The position numbers and the translations under genes are program-made. The notes under the pieces were generated by a model, which saw nothing but the letters and a program-made list of their open reading frames with translations, made no database searches and was not told the origin of the DNA. From Acanthaster planci (taxonomy: Eukaryota > Echinodermata > Asteroidea > Valvatida > Acanthasteridae): a stretch of DNA of 50,860 nt. Position 1 is the first letter of the stretch, and the number at the start of each line of letters is the position of its first letter. Shown here piece by piece: positions 10,921 through 22,220 of the stretch. The stretch is taken from NCBI RefSeq assembly GCF_001949145.1, contig NW_019091538.1:456135-506994 (forward strand), read 5' to 3'.

Positions 10921-12172
10921 TTTAGACTGTTCGAACGGTATAATTAGTTGTTCAAAGAAGTACCGATTTGACTGCACGGCAGTGTAAAACCATTACGAAA
11001 TGTGAACAACTATGATACAGCCTATTGTGTACCCTCAAAAGACGAAAGTGGCCACTCGCTCAATTTTTCGCTCTCTAATAAGATTTTTTTCGTGACTGGT
11101 CCTATCAGATCTCGCTTGGGCATTTTATTATAAACTTTGTGTCGAGCATGCGCAGTGGACCTGGGGACTGAGTACGGCAGCGCATACCGCCTGCGCAATA
11201 GTGACCTCAAGGGGCGTCCACGGAAGGTAGTCTTTCACAATTAAAAGCGAAGCTGGGTTGCGAAGTCGCCCGGCAGTGGTGTCGAAGTGGCCTCGCTTCT
11301 CGACAAGTGTAGTCTCATGTCAAGCTGCTTCCCTGAGTTTAAAAACCAACTTTTTTGTGCAAAATGTAGCAGAAATAAATTCACCAGCATGCCCCAAATA
11401 TCTGCTTAGCCTAAGTTTATACCATCAACATGAAATGCGAGCCTCTCGTGAGGCTTACTAAGCATTATTCTCCACGTTATTATGCAGGCCGACAGCTATT
11501 TTGTTTTTAACAAAACACGCGAAAGCTATCCGGTTCGTAACGTCACTTCAGTTTAAACCACGCCCACTGCACATGCACTACACATACAGTTGTATGCATT
11601 GACCGCAGTTTACATGAACCAGAAGTTAACGCGCAACTTCAGCGATTGTCCAATGGGAGGCTGTAAATCGTGGCGCGTCTGCATGACGAAATCACTTACG
11701 CACCGGATAACCCTGGCTCTGGAGGATTTTTTCGGCAGGAATGAAAATCTAACATTTCAGCTGGGAAAGCTTTCTTCAACGAGACGTGAAGACTATTCTC
11801 ATCTCAAGACTGTCAATAAAACTACATTCCCGCAGTACGTCCCAGACAGTCTATAAAACAGCAACAAACAAAAACAACGCGGGTTGACCCTTAAAGTTTG
11901 CTCAGAGTATTTTCGCAAAAAATTAAGAGACTCAAACAGCGACGCCAAAAAGTCTCCGACTATTGGGAATCATGGGGAAACTCTTTATCGCAATCGACGC
12001 AAGCACGAGTACGTTACAGCCATTTGATTATGTTAGATGAACCTTGTAGACCATCTCATACAACGTAGTTTCCCTTCCTTTAGTCGCACTTACTTTGCCC
12101 ATTTCTCGCATGTTCCCTGATAGGAATTCGATTTTGGCACAAATTCCTATTGAAAAAACCTGGAAGACGCTT
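10921..12172. other. Spacer upstream of the GPCR
   Basis: Probably includes the GPCR promoter and any 5' untranslated exon. Short forward frames (for example 11590-11856) match no family I know and lack convincing splice or start context. No RNA gene seen. Confidence 0.4.
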
Positions 12173-12532
12173 ATGACGGAGCAGCATCGTTCACATGATG
12201 CATTCGCTTGACGGCAGGAGGGAAGGCTAAAGAGGTCCTTATTTGGAATCAAATCCATATGGGGACACCCCAGATCCGCAGGTGTGTGACGGCTCACGGT
12301 GTTGTTTGTTCCACCATCGCTGCAGCTAGATGGTGATGTTGCCCTGATATAGGAATCGGATTGTAAGATAATGTCATTGGTGAACGCTCCAGGCACAAAA
12401 ACTCATCTTGCGTGTCATGTCAGCGCTATGACAGAAACCAACTCATAATTGGAGAGGTGTCCTTGAATAAGTTATCTGTGAAGGCTTACGGTTAGTTCGG
12501 GTAATGAGTTGTTCACGTTTGTCTGTAGTTAT
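12173..12532. repeat. Interspersed repeat, copy 1 (relative at 21462-21690)
   Basis: Shares in the same order with 21462-21690: GGAGCAGCAT..TTCACATGATGCAT, GGGAAGGCTA.AGAGGTC, TTGGAAT.AAATCCATA, TGCCCTGATA.AGGAAT, GTGAACGCTCCAGGCA and GTAATGAGTTG. This copy carries about 90 extra bases between the third and fourth blocks. The source family is not recognised; it is non-coding as far as I can see. Confidence 0.7.
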
Positions 12533-12959
12533 AGACTTTGAAGACGAGACTTGCCAATTAAGAGAGGAAGCATACAGCTGCGACACAGTAGTTGTCTTCG
12601 GAAAAGTTGCTCTTATAGTTTTAGCTTCTCGACATGCAAGTGCCTTTTTCGAGTCATTTAAAATAAAAATAAAAAATACCTTTTTTGACTGATTTATTGC
12701 TGCATTTATATGTAAATACAAAAATTACAACAGAACCGGTCTCATACGAGTAAAAACATTAAGTTAAAAGATAATAATGTAATATTAACATACAAGACAA
12801 ACATTAAAAAAAATTAATAGTAAAAACAAAATACACGTAATAATATTACTGATTAAAAGATACGCATATAAAACAATTAATCAACAAACATACGCACAGC
12901 TCTACGTGTAAGGTGTCTGCTGCTTTGTGCAATCAGAGATTTAAACATCTGCCATAACT

Positions 12960-13890
12960 GCCAAACGAAGCCTGGTTCACCAGGACAACGCTAGACGGAA
13001 AAAAGAATTTACAGTGCATTTAGATGCGCCGCCGAGTGAGCGAAGCCTTCTTCCTGAAGGCAACAGATGCAATTTAGGGAGACAGTGCGCATGGATGTGA
13101 ATTGTATTTCATTATGGCAGACGCTCGTTTCACGAATCGTTTCTCACAGATGCTTTCAATAGACGGCAGCTGAACCCCTGATATTAGACACAACTTTAAC
13201 CACTTGCTGAAGGCGTTTCCTATCTACCACCCAGAAGTTCCCATACCAGACTGTAACGGAGAGCGTCAAAACGCTCTCGATCACTGCCCGGTAGAATCTC
13301 ACCATCACGGCGGGGTCAAGATGAAACGTCCTAAGTCTCCTGAGAAAACATAGCCGTTGCTGACCCTTGTGAGAAACATGTGCGTTCCAATGTAAATCCT
13401 CCTTGAAGTTGATACCCCAAAACTTGAACACCTCCACTCCAACCTCGTTGATCGAACTTCTTTTTCCGAAAATCTAATTTCCTTTGCTTTACTGAGATTA
13501 AGTACGAGATCATTGTCAGAACACCAATAATGCACCAAAATCTCAACTTCTTGCCGAAAGTGCTTCTCACTGTCATGAATTTGAATTAGGCAATTTGACA
13601 ATGAGGGTACCTTCCTAGGTCCGTGAACAGTGAATACAGACAAGGACAAATCACACAGCCTTATGGCGTTCCAGTACTCCATGTAATGGACTTAGAAACA
13701 AACTGCCCAATCTTGACTAGCTGGGATCTGTTCGAAAGAAAGTCAAATGTTCCCTCGCAAAAAAAAAGCTATTAATGCCAATGGATAATAACTCGACATG
13801 AAGCTCGGATGGAAAAATGGTGTTAAAAGCGGAGCTAAAGTCAATAAAAAATGGTCGGGCACGCGAAGACTGCCTAATATCTAAGGCTGA
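12960..13890 (-). pseudogene. Dead non-LTR retrotransposon (LINE, CR1/L2/Rex-like), 3' part
   Basis: Remnants of a reverse transcriptase ORF in three frames on the minus strand. In order: FIDFSSAFNTIFPSELHVEL (about 13870-13810), EILVHYWCSDNDLVLNLSKA (about 13550-13490), FKFWGINFKEDLHWNAHV, QQRLCFLRRLRTF, FYRAVIESVLTLSVTVWYGN (to about 13240), LPSIESICEKRF and finally LLPSGRRLRSLGG with NSFFPS near 13000. This order is the C-terminal half of a CR1/L2/Rex-type reverse transcriptase. Several frameshifts and stops separate the blocks, and the catalytic core and endonuclease are missing, so it is inactive and 5'-truncated. The exact clade cannot be decided by eye. Confidence 0.85.
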
Positions 13891-16800
13891 GTTCGGGCAG
13901 CTTGTTCTCGTTTGTTCACGAACAGCTCGATTTGTTGTTCGTGGGTCGGTCGCTCGAACGCCGGGAATGTACAACCAGTTATTAGCGCTAGTAATTATTT
14001 GTGGCAAGCGACATGCAACATGGCAGCGTCCTTGTGCATTCTTCGAGAGTTAATGTTGGATAACTAGGCTAACTTCTTTTCCATTTAAAAATTCATTTCT
14101 GTAATGGAAAATTATCAATGTTAATTTTGCAAAACTTTCTGTTGTCTTCGGCTTTGTAAAGCTATATCGATACTTTTGCGGCTGTCCAAAAATCAAATCT
14201 TACGAGTTTTTCCGTGTGTTCGTGTAAAATCCTGACGAGGAGATGGTGTGTGATCCTGCTCTGAGATCAGTGTTCTTGGGTCGTGTTCCCGCCCTTCGAG
14301 CGCGAGAACAAGAAGTCCATGTCAAGAACGATACAATTCCAAGTCTGTGCGCACAAGTACATACGGAAGCGTAGAGGGGCCAAAATTAAGAAAGATATTA
14401 TAAAGGTTCTGTATATATCGCCGCGGCGAGTCGGGAATAACAATTTGAAAAAAAAAATGCCTGTGGTCTTTAAATTCTTCTGTACCGCAGCGCCGTATAT
14501 TTTGGAGAATTCACGTTGGGCGTTATCCTTATCATTTGTCTGAGTTTTAGAGGTGGTCAATCAGGGGCGACTCCAGACCTGATTTTTTGGTTTAGAGGGG
14601 GGGGGTTAAATTGAGGTGAGGCTAAAATAATTTTGGAACTTTCACACTCCCAAAAGAAAATGGCCCTTTGCTCATTATTTTTTTCAAAGAACCTTGTTTT
14701 TCAACTCCCTGGCCGGTGTGGTGATTCCACAAAGCTGTAATGCGCTAAGCACTAACTGGATACCTCAAGAGGGCGAAGTAAAGGGACTGAACAAGTCAAA
14801 GTACGCATCAATATGAAGGTTCTGATTTGTGACTGTTCAACATAAAGAACTTCACATCTGTCAAAGCGATAAAAATAAACGTACAGACATTTACACAAAC
14901 GACTTGTCGAGCCATGTCTAGCCAAGCCAAGCAGTAGTACTCCACTATCAGTAATACACATGTAACGTTGAAATCAAATCTTGACATTTGATGACTGCAT
15001 CAAAAGACCAAGAGGATATACTTCTCAGCCTCCGCGGGGTAAAAAGTAAATTGGGCACAAAATATCCCTGTGGCGATCCACTGATGAATTTGATTGGATT
15101 GGGCACGAAAACTCATCAGGGAAAAAGTGAGAGACTTTGCTGACAGACGGGCAAATTAAAGTCCTTGATGCCGACGTGGAACGTGACGACTGAAATGATC
15201 TGCAGAGGCGCTTCGGCCATGCACTTCTTTCGTTGACGTTTCTATTTTGTACGCTCGGCATTCAAAGTGTTCATTCGTATAATGGTTCTATACGCTGAAC
15301 TATTATGTGAACGACGGCCTACATCAATTTTGGTTGTACAAAATCTCGGTTTCGTCTCCATGAACACAGAAAAATTGGATTTTTCCACCTCTTTATTTTT
15401 CTAAATCTTCGTCGCGTTAGTAAATCAGCGATTATACCTTAGTGTCTGTACTAAGGTCACACGTTCCTCTCTAATCCAGTAATTTTTAGTAGGTTAAGAG
15501 GCCTGTGATTTGAATGAACATGAAGTGAGCTGTTTGCATTTTAGGCCTAACAGTGGCAATGAAGTTGTTCCCCAAAGATGGTTTTTAAATATGTGTAGTC
15601 TTTACCTGTAAAGCAAATTGAGATTTTACTTGAAGATACAACGCCTCTTAAAAAAGTATACGACGGGCTGAGTGCAGAAAATTTGAGGAGTAAATCTCTT
15701 GATGGTCCCATAAACTAGTACCATCGGTTTGATCACAGAATGGTCAGTTTTAAGTTTCACCAGATTAGACCGAGGCTTGCCGGTGCTATATTCCAAATGA
15801 GTCCAATTTTACTTTCAATGAACGTTTTAAGAGCAAGAACGAAACTGGTTTCATTTGACAGCTTGAAACGTGTAGTTCACGGAAATATAACTTCATACAG
15901 AGTGCCTGAAGATTAAAATTTATTTGAGATCGGCATAGGTGGGAGAGAGAGCGTGGCCGCGGAATCCTCCTTTGCCTTTTCGCTGGTACCGTTGCAACGC
16001 GGCAAATAAAACAATTGACCCGAATGACGTTGATACCTTGATGCTCGGGAACAATGAAACTGCTGGGGGGGGGTTCAACTGCCAATGCGGCCTCGGACTC
16101 ATTCAGCATGATGTTGGGGGAGAAGAAATATCAAAAGCCTTACGATCCCGACATTCTTGGTTTTATTTGCTGGTGTTGTTTTCTTAGGGATTTGGTGCTA
16201 ATATTTGATTCATAAATATTTTTTAAGATAAAAATTCGCTTAACAAATATTACAATGAAAATAAAAGTAAAAAAAAATCTGCCGGGGGTGGGATGGGGCC
16301 CAAGTTGCCCCCCGTCCCGGATACGCAACTGGTGCCAAAACAACCCCGTTCGAATAATGCAACTAATAACCCTCCGTTCTAGCAAATCTGACATAAGCCC
16401 TGCATTAGGCCCGCCCGTATAGTCCATTCGTTTTGCGGTCCAAATGACATCACACTTCAATACTCGCTGGATACCATGGTTTGAACTTTTTTTTTGTAAA
16501 AGCAGCCGTGCTTACGAATACATGTAGTTGAAACACATTAGGAAAACGAAATTTTGACTTCATAAAACCATGAAGTGTACACTTCAAGATATTTCCCCAC
16601 CCACGTGGGTTCTTTAATAGAAAATTTAAGGAACTTGTACAATATAAATGAATAAAATCCTGAAAAAGGGAGAGCTATATATGGATTGAGGATTAAATAG
16701 ACTAGGCAATAATCCATTGATGTGAAAGCAGAGAATACATCAGAAACCTGTCTTGACAAGAGTTGGGTTGTTTCCATCTAATGCTGGTTACTTGTACATG

Positions 16801-17389
16801 TGCGCAGGCGTGGCATACATAGTGTGGACCTCTGCACAAAAGAAGTCCACATAATGTAGGGTGCAATGGCGTAGTGTGGACTCGCAAACGTCCACACAAT
16901 GTTTCCCCCCTCCTCAGTTTCAGAGGCAATTTGGGGTCAAGGTTGTCGAGGCAAAATGACAAGGAACAGTCCGGGGAGTCATAATCGAAAATCCAGCTCG
17001 AAGGAGTTATCCTAGTTGGAGAAAAGGAGTAAAGGAATGTCTACTCTTTGTACATGTACAGGTATGTAAAACAGGTACATGTACATGTGTGCCTGTCAGT
17101 GCACCTTCGTCACTGTACATGAACAGTTTTCCATTTTGTTTTTCCATTCTGATCTTTATTGTAACCGTAAAAAAGGTATTATACAATCTGTTTTGTCCCA
17201 AGGACACTTAAAGATCATTCACTATACATGTGCTGTTGATCAATGTGCTATAAATGTATGCAAGAGTGACACATGACCAACTTTCTAAAGAAATGGGGGC
17301 AATTCTACCTGCATCAAAATTTGAAGAACCTGACTGTTGCTGACGCTGCATGTTGGTGATGCCTCCAACAAATCCCGAGCTGCCATATT
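13891..17389. other. Gene-poor spacer between the LINE and Apollo
   Basis: No supported coding exon. About 16816-16900 holds two successive small hairpins built on TGTGGAC and GTCCACA. 17050-17090 has TACATG simple sequence. Short frames at 14283-14543 (+) and 15786-16109 (-) match nothing known. Confidence 0.4.
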
Positions 17390-19513
17390 TCAGTGCTGAT
17401 TGGAAAAGACGTCTTGAAATGCTTTCCTGAGGCTGTCACCTTTTTGACTTCTAGACAGTTGATTCAGTGGCTTGACACAAATATATCCAAAAGGTATGTG
17501 GTCTGAGCAACGACTGGGATCAGTGGAGCGAGAACTTTTGGGAGGCAGACTTCCACCCTTGTCCTCAACAGAGCCTGTTCTTGCAATTTGTAGCATCTCT
17601 GCTGCTCTGTACACCTCATCTGTCTCACTGTTTCGCTTGTCTCTCTGGTCAACTATCCTTTGGTTGGGAGCACCAACTGAAAATGAACTGTCGGTGACAT
17701 TTACAGCCTTGTCCTCTGGCTGGTGTGCACGACTGGCGGTGATGAAACCACCTGCAGGTTTGGTGTCTGAGACTGGAGGGACAGCTTGAGGGGAGGCCAC
17801 TCTTGCGCATGTATTACATGCATCTGGTTTGAGATTCATTTGTTTAGTACAACTTTGAGGGGCAGCAGTGTTCAACAGCTTGAAGTAGTCTTGAATCTCT
17901 TTTGTAGATGAGTTTGGACTGGCAAGTCGTCTACGTTCTCCACCAGGAAATGCATTTACAACCACTTTTGGAGTTATTACAAATGATTCAGGTAGGGTTC
18001 TTGGTTTTTTGCTCGACATACTTCTGATCAAAGCGAAGTCAGCACTTGGACTTTTTGAGCGTCCAGATGCACGACTTCCGTCAAATTTCCTTTTGGACTT
18101 CCCAGGCAAAAAATCTTTCTTCCTTGAGGCTAACCCTTCACACATGTGACTTCCTTGATTTTCTGAGAACTGCTGAGGGGAAGGTTCACTTTGCATTGTT
18201 TCCATTTCACATGGCACCTCTGTCAGAGGTGCCTTTGTTTCCGTGAGCTCTCTGGTGGGGTTAGTTCTCTTGGTGAGCTGAAAACTATTGGTATTTTGTC
18301 CATTAGTGTGACTGGATTCACTGCCAGCCTGTGGTTGCTCTTGGTTATCGTCATCTTCGAAAACCACTCCGAGAGCTGTATGATTGTTTCTCATCAATTT
18401 TTGAGTCTTCCTCATTTCAACGATCATTTGAAAGTTCTTCTGTGACTCACTATGATGGACTGATCTCGAGAGATCAGTGGACATGAACTGCAGCACTGAA
18501 GGTGGGATGGTGATGGGTGCACTAGGAGACCTGTCCAAGAGATCGTCAAAGTTGTGCATGTCTGTAACACAGCGATCACTGCTCATGAAGCAGGAATCCT
18601 TGACAATGGGGATGATGACACGTGGGCAGACTCTTGCGACAAACTGCCTGAGTTCAAGATAGGAGGAGTGATCTGAGTATGGGACGATGAAGACGTCCTC
18701 CTGACTGATAAATGGTTGTCCGTCTAGTGATGAGAACAGCCCGGTTGGAATGATAGCAATGGTTGGGGCTTCCCTGTTCCACTTGGCCATGTTTTTCTTG
18801 CTGATCGCTCTCCGTGGTACCAGTCTCACATGTCCACAGTCCTTGTCTGTTGTAAAGACATCGAGTAATTCCAGCACTTGGAGCGCTCTCAGACGTGCTG
18901 GACTAACCACCACACGGGTTTTCAGGGCAAGTGCAATGTCCACAAGAAGCTCCTCTTTCCCCAATGTGTAGACTCCAAGGACAACCTCGTGCTCTGGATG
19001 CCTGGCAAGGATCTCCAGGATCTTCTCTGTGCACTCTGCCCGGCTTGGAAACCTGTACCGTGGATGGTTGAAGGTGTTGTCCAGGTACAACTTATCCACA
19101 GGCTGCCCGGGACCCAGGCAGGACTCAGGGAAGGTCGTCAAATCGTAACGGAAGTCGCCTGTGTAGAGGACACGGCCAAAGTAGCCCTCAAACAGAAACA
19201 TGACAGAGCCGGGGCAGTGATTAGCGTCAAACAGGGTCACTGTCATTGACTCCCTCCCCACATAATCCAGCGGTAAAATATGACTTTGATTAAGTTCCAG
19301 AGGCCTGATAAGGCACTCGCTGATTTGGAACTTATCAATCAGCAGTTTGGCAGAGAGGGGTGAGCAATGAATTGGCCATCGCCAAGAGGCTGAGAGACCC
19401 TGAGTATGATCAGAGTGCATGTGAGATAGGAAGTAAAGTTTTGAGGATGGAGTGTCAGCTCTCCTCCAGAGATCCACCACAATTGGCGTGTCTGGGATGA
19501 TATGGCCATTCAT
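17390..19513 (-). CDS. DCLRE1B: 5' exonuclease Apollo (SNM1B), single coding exon
   Basis: Metallo-beta-lactamase/beta-CASP 5'-to-3' exonuclease acting at telomeres and in interstrand-crosslink repair. The start is the ATG at 19513 (MNGHIIPDTPIVVD), aligning with human MNGVLIPHTP; the frame upstream has no ATG. 707 residues against 532 in human. Metal-ligand motifs sit at the human positions: LSHMHSDHTQG (His31, His33, Asp35, His36), DANHCPGS (His99), YTGDFRYD (Asp120). Beta-CASP signatures follow: YTLGKEELL (182-190), VVVSPARL and VPYSDHSSYLELR (His282). From about residue 370 the sequence is long, Ser/Pro/Lys-rich and unlike vertebrates. Near the C-terminus GYICVKPLNQL may correspond to the TRF2-binding YxLxP region, but the match is weak. 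An AG acceptor (ccacag) lies 15 bases before the ATG, so a 5' untranslated intron is likely. The vertebrate gene has coding introns, as I recall; here there are none. Confidence 0.95.
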   Translation of the reverse strand: MNGHIIPDTPIVVDLWRRADTPSSKLYFLSHMHSDHTQGLSASWRWPIHCSPLSAKLLIDKFQISECLIRPLELNQSHILPLDYVGRESMTVTLFDANHCPGSVMFLFEGYFGRVLYTGDFRYDLTTFPESCLGPGQPVDKLYLDNTFNHPRYRFPSRAECTEKILEILARHPEHEVVLGVYTLGKEELLVDIALALKTRVVVSPARLRALQVLELLDVFTTDKDCGHVRLVPRRAISKKNMAKWNREAPTIAIIPTGLFSSLDGQPFISQEDVFIVPYSDHSSYLELRQFVARVCPRVIIPIVKDSCFMSSDRCVTDMHNFDDLLDRSPSAPITIPPSVLQFMSTDLSRSVHHSESQKNFQMIVEMRKTQKLMRNNHTALGVVFEDDDNQEQPQAGSESSHTNGQNTNSFQLTKRTNPTRELTETKAPLTEVPCEMETMQSEPSPQQFSENQGSHMCEGLASRKKDFLPGKSKRKFDGSRASGRSKSPSADFALIRSMSSKKPRTLPESFVITPKVVVNAFPGGERRRLASPNSSTKEIQDYFKLLNTAAPQSCTKQMNLKPDACNTCARVASPQAVPPVSDTKPAGGFITASRAHQPEDKAVNVTDSSFSVGAPNQRIVDQRDKRNSETDEVYRAAEMLQIARTGSVEDKGGSLPPKSSRSTDPSRCSDHIPFGYICVKPLNQLSRSQKGDSLRKAFQDVFSNQH

Positions 19514-20998
19514 CCTACGACAGGATCTGTGGAGTGAACACAGGTCAAGCAAATTACCCTCACTAGTGAATTGAAAGAACTTAAAGAAATGTACTGGTAT
19601 ACTCTTCTACCAATAGATTATGGGGCTCCATGCTCACCCTCCTCTTGGAAAGGCAGAACCAGGAGCCGCCGAACCCTTAGGTCCAAGGGGAAATTACATA
19701 CTTTCTACACAGCTGATGACTGATCGTCACACTGTTGTTTTTTCTTTTTGCAGTTATGTATGAATTGAAAGCTTTTCCATTGAGTATTTGGAAAAATATC
19801 AGCAGAGCGTAAAGTGCACCTACAGTATGTAAAAAGAACTGGTTTAAATTGCTTAGCAAACGGATAAATGATGACCTTGCACTCCTTCATGCTGGATATC
19901 TGATACTATTCAACTTTTGCTAACTATTGAGGGCATAATCAAAAATACGGGCCCAGAAAAAAGTGTGCCCCTTGTTCATATGTACACGTATTTTGAGATT
20001 TCTAGTGCTGATCGGCATGGATCTCGATGCTGCTTTTTGTTACTTTCTTTCAAGGAAAACACATACACTGTAGAGACATACATGTAAGTTTTTTCAGACT
20101 ACCCACTTCAATTACTTGAATCAAGTCCAATTATGATTTTTTTTTAAAGGGCATCAATTTAAATATATATCTCATTGTAACTTGAAACTGAATTGAAAAA
20201 AAATACATGTGAGAGAATGAGAAAGAAGAAGTGGTGGGATGTCAAGGTACAGTAAATAAAAGTGCTTTTTTCTTGAACTGCTTCACAAAACCAATGTAAT
20301 TAATACGAAAAATTGTTCCTAATTCAAAAGACATCAACTGGCAGATTTTTCACAAGTAGGGCAAATGACATTTGAAGTAAGTATGCCAATTATGGTGAGG
20401 TGAGCTTTATTTTAGCTAATCTAACTTGACTGCAAATGATAGCTTTCACATCGCTGTGGTGATGAGTGGTGTTCCACAAAATATTATTCCATCTAGGATT
20501 TAAGTCAAAACCTTAGTGAAAGTGAAGCCATATTTTACATGTAAATGTAGTTTACTTAAAAACAAGTTTTGATCTAAGTACATATACTAAGCGTGCAAAT
20601 TATGATAACATGTACTGTAGCAGATCGATGAGTTATTGAGGCACGCATGATGTACATGTACATGCAGCGTCACTGTGATTACTTTGCTGCCAGATAAATT
20701 TTAGAACAAAACTTTTAAATAATAAATGATTTAGCTCAACATTTATTACCATATTGCAAAGTGGTATTTGTTGAATTTACAGGTAGGATGACAGGTCACT
20801 GAACACAAATAAACAATTTTGACAAAATACAAGAATAATCAGGTATACTTAGGGGAAGAGTTCTATATATACTATATATATACATGTATGACCTACATGT
20901 ACATGTACATGTACATCTACATGTATTTGCTGTAGCAAAAATACATCCAGAAAGTTGAATTTAGGAGGGAAAAACCAAGTTGTTTACTTAGAAAACAG
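19514..20998. other. Spacer upstream of Apollo
   Basis: AT-rich, with no coding exon recognised. It should contain the Apollo 5' untranslated exon and promoter. The only distinct feature is the TACATG simple repeat near 20863-20926. Confidence 0.4.
20863..20926. repeat. TATA / TACATG microsatellite
   Basis: Alternating TATATA tracts run into an array of TACATG hexamers. The same hexamer occurs in short bursts throughout the window (17050-17090, 21310-21340, 43999-44031). Confidence 0.85.
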
Positions 20999-21992
20999 AA
21001 TTTTTCAGACCAGTCCCATAGGGTTTGTGCACAGGGTGTCATGTAGCATCCATATTTGTGGAACTCTTTCCTTAATAAGGCCTAGATCTAATCAAGATAC
21101 AAATGAAAAAAGGGGAAATAACATGGAGCTCTGAGGCATATTCAGAAGACAAAGTTTTACATAGAAAGTCCCTATGTTACTAAGACAAAAACTTGATAAA
21201 AAACTAACAACAATTCAGAAAAGGCAGGAGTGGAACTGCGGTAGCCCTAGAGTAGGACCAGTCTACAGGACTACATGTACCTCTGTTTACTTGACATGCT
21301 TGTCAAGGATGTACATGTACATGTAAGTACTGAACATGTACATGCACTCAATTATGCTGGCCCAATTCAAATCTGGCCTGTCTGTCTGGGGCTAGAGTGG
21401 AATGATAAACGTATGCTGATAAAACAGTTGGAAAGATGGCGCACTTTAGCTCGGGGCGGATAATGGAGCAGCATTTTTCACATGATGCATCCACTGGCAT
21501 GACTGGATGGCATGGGGAAGGCTACAGAGGTCATTTGTTGGAATTGAATCCATACGGATGCCCTGATACAGGAATTGAATTGTGGGATGATCTCATTAGT
21601 GAACGCTCCAGGCATGATAATTCATCTTGCTGTGAATACTTACAAGCGTTAGTGAGAGTAATGAGTTGCTTACATTGGTCCATAATTATGGGACAGCGTA
21701 GTCGTAAACATCTGGGATTCTCACAAAATGGCTGGCACTGCGCCAGTGAAAACAGCAACCATGGCAACGACAACGTACACACGCACCAGCCAGTCCGAGG
21801 ATCGGGTTTAATACACAATCTTTTCTTTGATTAGTCAGTGCGTACGCGCGCACTTGTTGCAATTGTTTTCATCAGTGCGGTGTGGTTGTAAGAACTTGCT
21901 GCCCACAATTTTATGAAGCTCCTGGATGTCTGTGCTTCCCCATACAGACACCACTTGACACCCTGTGCACAGGCTAAACCCTATCTGGAAAA
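20999..21992. mobile_element. TIR element relic, copy 2 (same ends as 5451-5858)
   Basis: The left end (20999-21077) contains AGGGTTTGTGCACAGGGTGT followed by CATGTAGCATCCATA. The right end (21913-21992) reads on the other strand as AGCCTGTGCACAGGGTGTCA then AGTGGTGTCTGTATGG. The ends match the copy at 5451. The interior carries the unrelated repeat at 21462-21690, which suggests a nested insertion. No transposase remains. Confidence 0.6.
21462..21690. repeat. Interspersed repeat, copy 2 (relative at 12173-12532)
   Basis: Same block order as the copy at 12173-12532, without its central extra segment. Here it lies inside the TIR element 20999-21992. Reading frames crossing it on both strands (21436-21834 +, 21531-21818 -) are not conserved in the other copy, so it is treated as non-coding. 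Confidence 0.7.
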
Positions 21993-22153
21993 AAAGTGTT
22001 TTCTCAGCATGCTCAGTAAACGATTTGGTATTTGCCCGCCTAAATTGAACTTTCTGGACAAGATTTTGCTTTCCGACGGCTAATACTGGCGTCCGTATGG
22101 AGCAAGGTCCAAGGAATAGAATGCATTGAACTCTCCCAAAGCTGGCGAGCAGT

Positions 22154-22220
22154 TAGCCCCACTAGTGTGGCACGGACTCTCACTCCCGCTCCATGAGTCC
22201 GTGCCACACTAGAGGCGCTA
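22154..22220. mobile_element. Mutator-like palindromic MITE, copy 3
   Basis: Arms TAGCCCCACTAGTGTGGCAC and GTGCCACACTAGAGGCGCTA around a short centre. It is flanked by GCGAGCAGT (22145-22153) and GCGTGCAGT (22221-22229), a 9-bp target duplication with one mismatch. The right tip has drifted from the consensus GTGGGGCTA. Confidence 0.8.

Noticed and set aside
9883-10977. Longer GPCR starting at 10977
   Set aside because: The codon at 10977 is GTG, not ATG; the first ATG in frame is at 10920.
16816-16900. Two adjacent TGTGGAC/GTCCACA hairpins
   Set aside because: Arms are only 7-10 bp and no other copies were seen; too weak to name as an element.
17472-19249. Several forward frames across the Apollo locus (such as 18878-19249)
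   Set aside because: Antisense shadows of the strongly supported DCLRE1B coding exon.
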